Notes under the pieces: generated by a model
What the model was told of the DNA's origin: nothing
Database searches by the model: none
What the model saw: only the letters and a program-made list of their open reading frames with translations
Origin: Bordetella parapertussis
GTDB lineage: Bacteria; Pseudomonadota; Gammaproteobacteria; Burkholderiales; SG8-39
Assembly: GCA_945906975.1 (NCBI GenBank)
Contig: CAMDRY010000259.1
Location: 1-5,052, forward strand
DNA length: 5,052 nt
Direction of reading: 5' to 3'
Translations under genes and position numbers: made by a program
In this document: positions 4,910 through 5,052 of the stretch, piece by piece
How the letters are laid out: every line of letters starts with the position of its first letter
Position numbering within the stretch: position 1 is the first letter of the stretch

Positions 4910-5052
4910 TGCGCGTACACAATGTGAAAGGGCAGGCGTACGCTCATCCCCTCTCTTGCAGAGCGCCCATTCGGCGGGCGGGCGACAGCTCGCTCGAATT
5001 CCCCGCCTCGCCCCCGGCCCCCTCCCAAAGGCAGAGGGTGGGAACGGCACGA
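4910..5052. other. GC-rich, structured non-coding stretch after the operon
   Basis: No convincing gene is present. The region has several short hairpins: CTCT-CTTGC-AGAG (4951-4963), CGCCC with GGGCG (4964-4980) and CCCTC with GAGGG (5020-5038). CCCTCT at 4949-4954 is mirrored by AGAGGG at 5033-5038, framing a 90-bp block with inverted ends. This resembles the interspersed intergenic repeats of GC-rich proteobacteria, but it does not match a family I can name. A frame open from ATG 4909 overlaps the DUF58 stop, but its sequence looks non-coding. Confidence 0.5.
5001..5026 (-). other. Potential G-quadruplex motif on the minus strand
   Basis: The plus strand has four C-runs of 4, 5, 5 and 3 bases (5001-5004, 5011-5015, 5018-5022, 5024-5026) with loops of 6, 2 and 1 bases. 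The complementary minus strand therefore fits the pattern of four G-runs of at least three with short loops. Whether it folds in the cell is unknown, and such C-runs arise easily in GC-rich non-coding DNA. Confidence 0.5.

Noticed and set aside
3767..5050. Minus-strand frame of 427 codons opposite the DUF58 gene
   Set aside because: It is an antisense shadow of a conserved gene, with no recognisable domain and a start in the non-coding repeat block.
4909..5052. Plus-strand frame from the ATG overlapping the DUF58 stop, open to the window end
   Set aside because: The overlap would suit a coupled gene, but the 48 visible residues are Pro/Arg/Ser-rich without any motif, and the DNA looks like a structured repeat.

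Overview
The window looks like chromosomal DNA of a GC-rich Gram-negative bacterium, most likely a beta- or gammaproteobacterium. The grounds are high-GC codon use, strong Shine-Dalgarno sites, and envelope proteins (DegP-like protease, BatA-like VWA protein) of a proteobacterial type. Taxonomy is inferred from the look of the sequence only.

Layout. At the left edge (1-150, minus strand) is the first 50 codons of a tyrosine integrase with the DUF4102 arm-binding N-terminus. It is the end of an integrated mobile element whose body lies to the left of the window. Its upstream region holds a sigma-70-like promoter, two sets of short repeats, and an inverted repeat with the ribosome binding site in its loop. 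An AT-rich strip (about 231-280) follows, and the base composition then rises to that of the host. Just beyond it, on the minus strand, lies a 40-residue reading frame with its own promoter, a strong ribosome binding site and a clear signal peptide, but only 14 residues after the predicted cleavage site. It may be a gene cut short by the element or a genuine tiny secreted peptide.

From 550 to 4909 is the core of the window: a membrane VWA protein (minus strand, 550-1614) that diverges from a three-gene plus-strand operon. The operon encodes a membrane-anchored trypsin-like protease (1821-2771), a MoxR AAA+ ATPase (2818-3831) and a DUF58 protein (3842-4909). The 206-bp region between the divergent genes carries several small palindromes and one weak promoter candidate. 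MoxR ATPases paired with DUF58 and VWA proteins are a known association, thought to act in chaperone-like maturation or stress functions. Here an ATPase and DUF58 protein, probably cytoplasmic, are encoded beside two proteins whose topology places a protease and a metal-binding VWA domain in the periplasm.

After DUF58 (4910-5052) no convincing gene is seen. The sequence is rich in short hairpins and has a potential G-quadruplex on the minus strand, and it resembles an interspersed non-coding repeat. Genes that often follow moxR-DUF58 (DUF4381, further VWA and TPR genes) do not start directly after it.

Nothing here is clearly a new system. The points most worth a second look are the truncated secreted frame beside the integrase, the promoter architecture of the integrase, the PDZ-less protease linked to MoxR, and the in-frame 18-bp repeat in the DUF58 gene.
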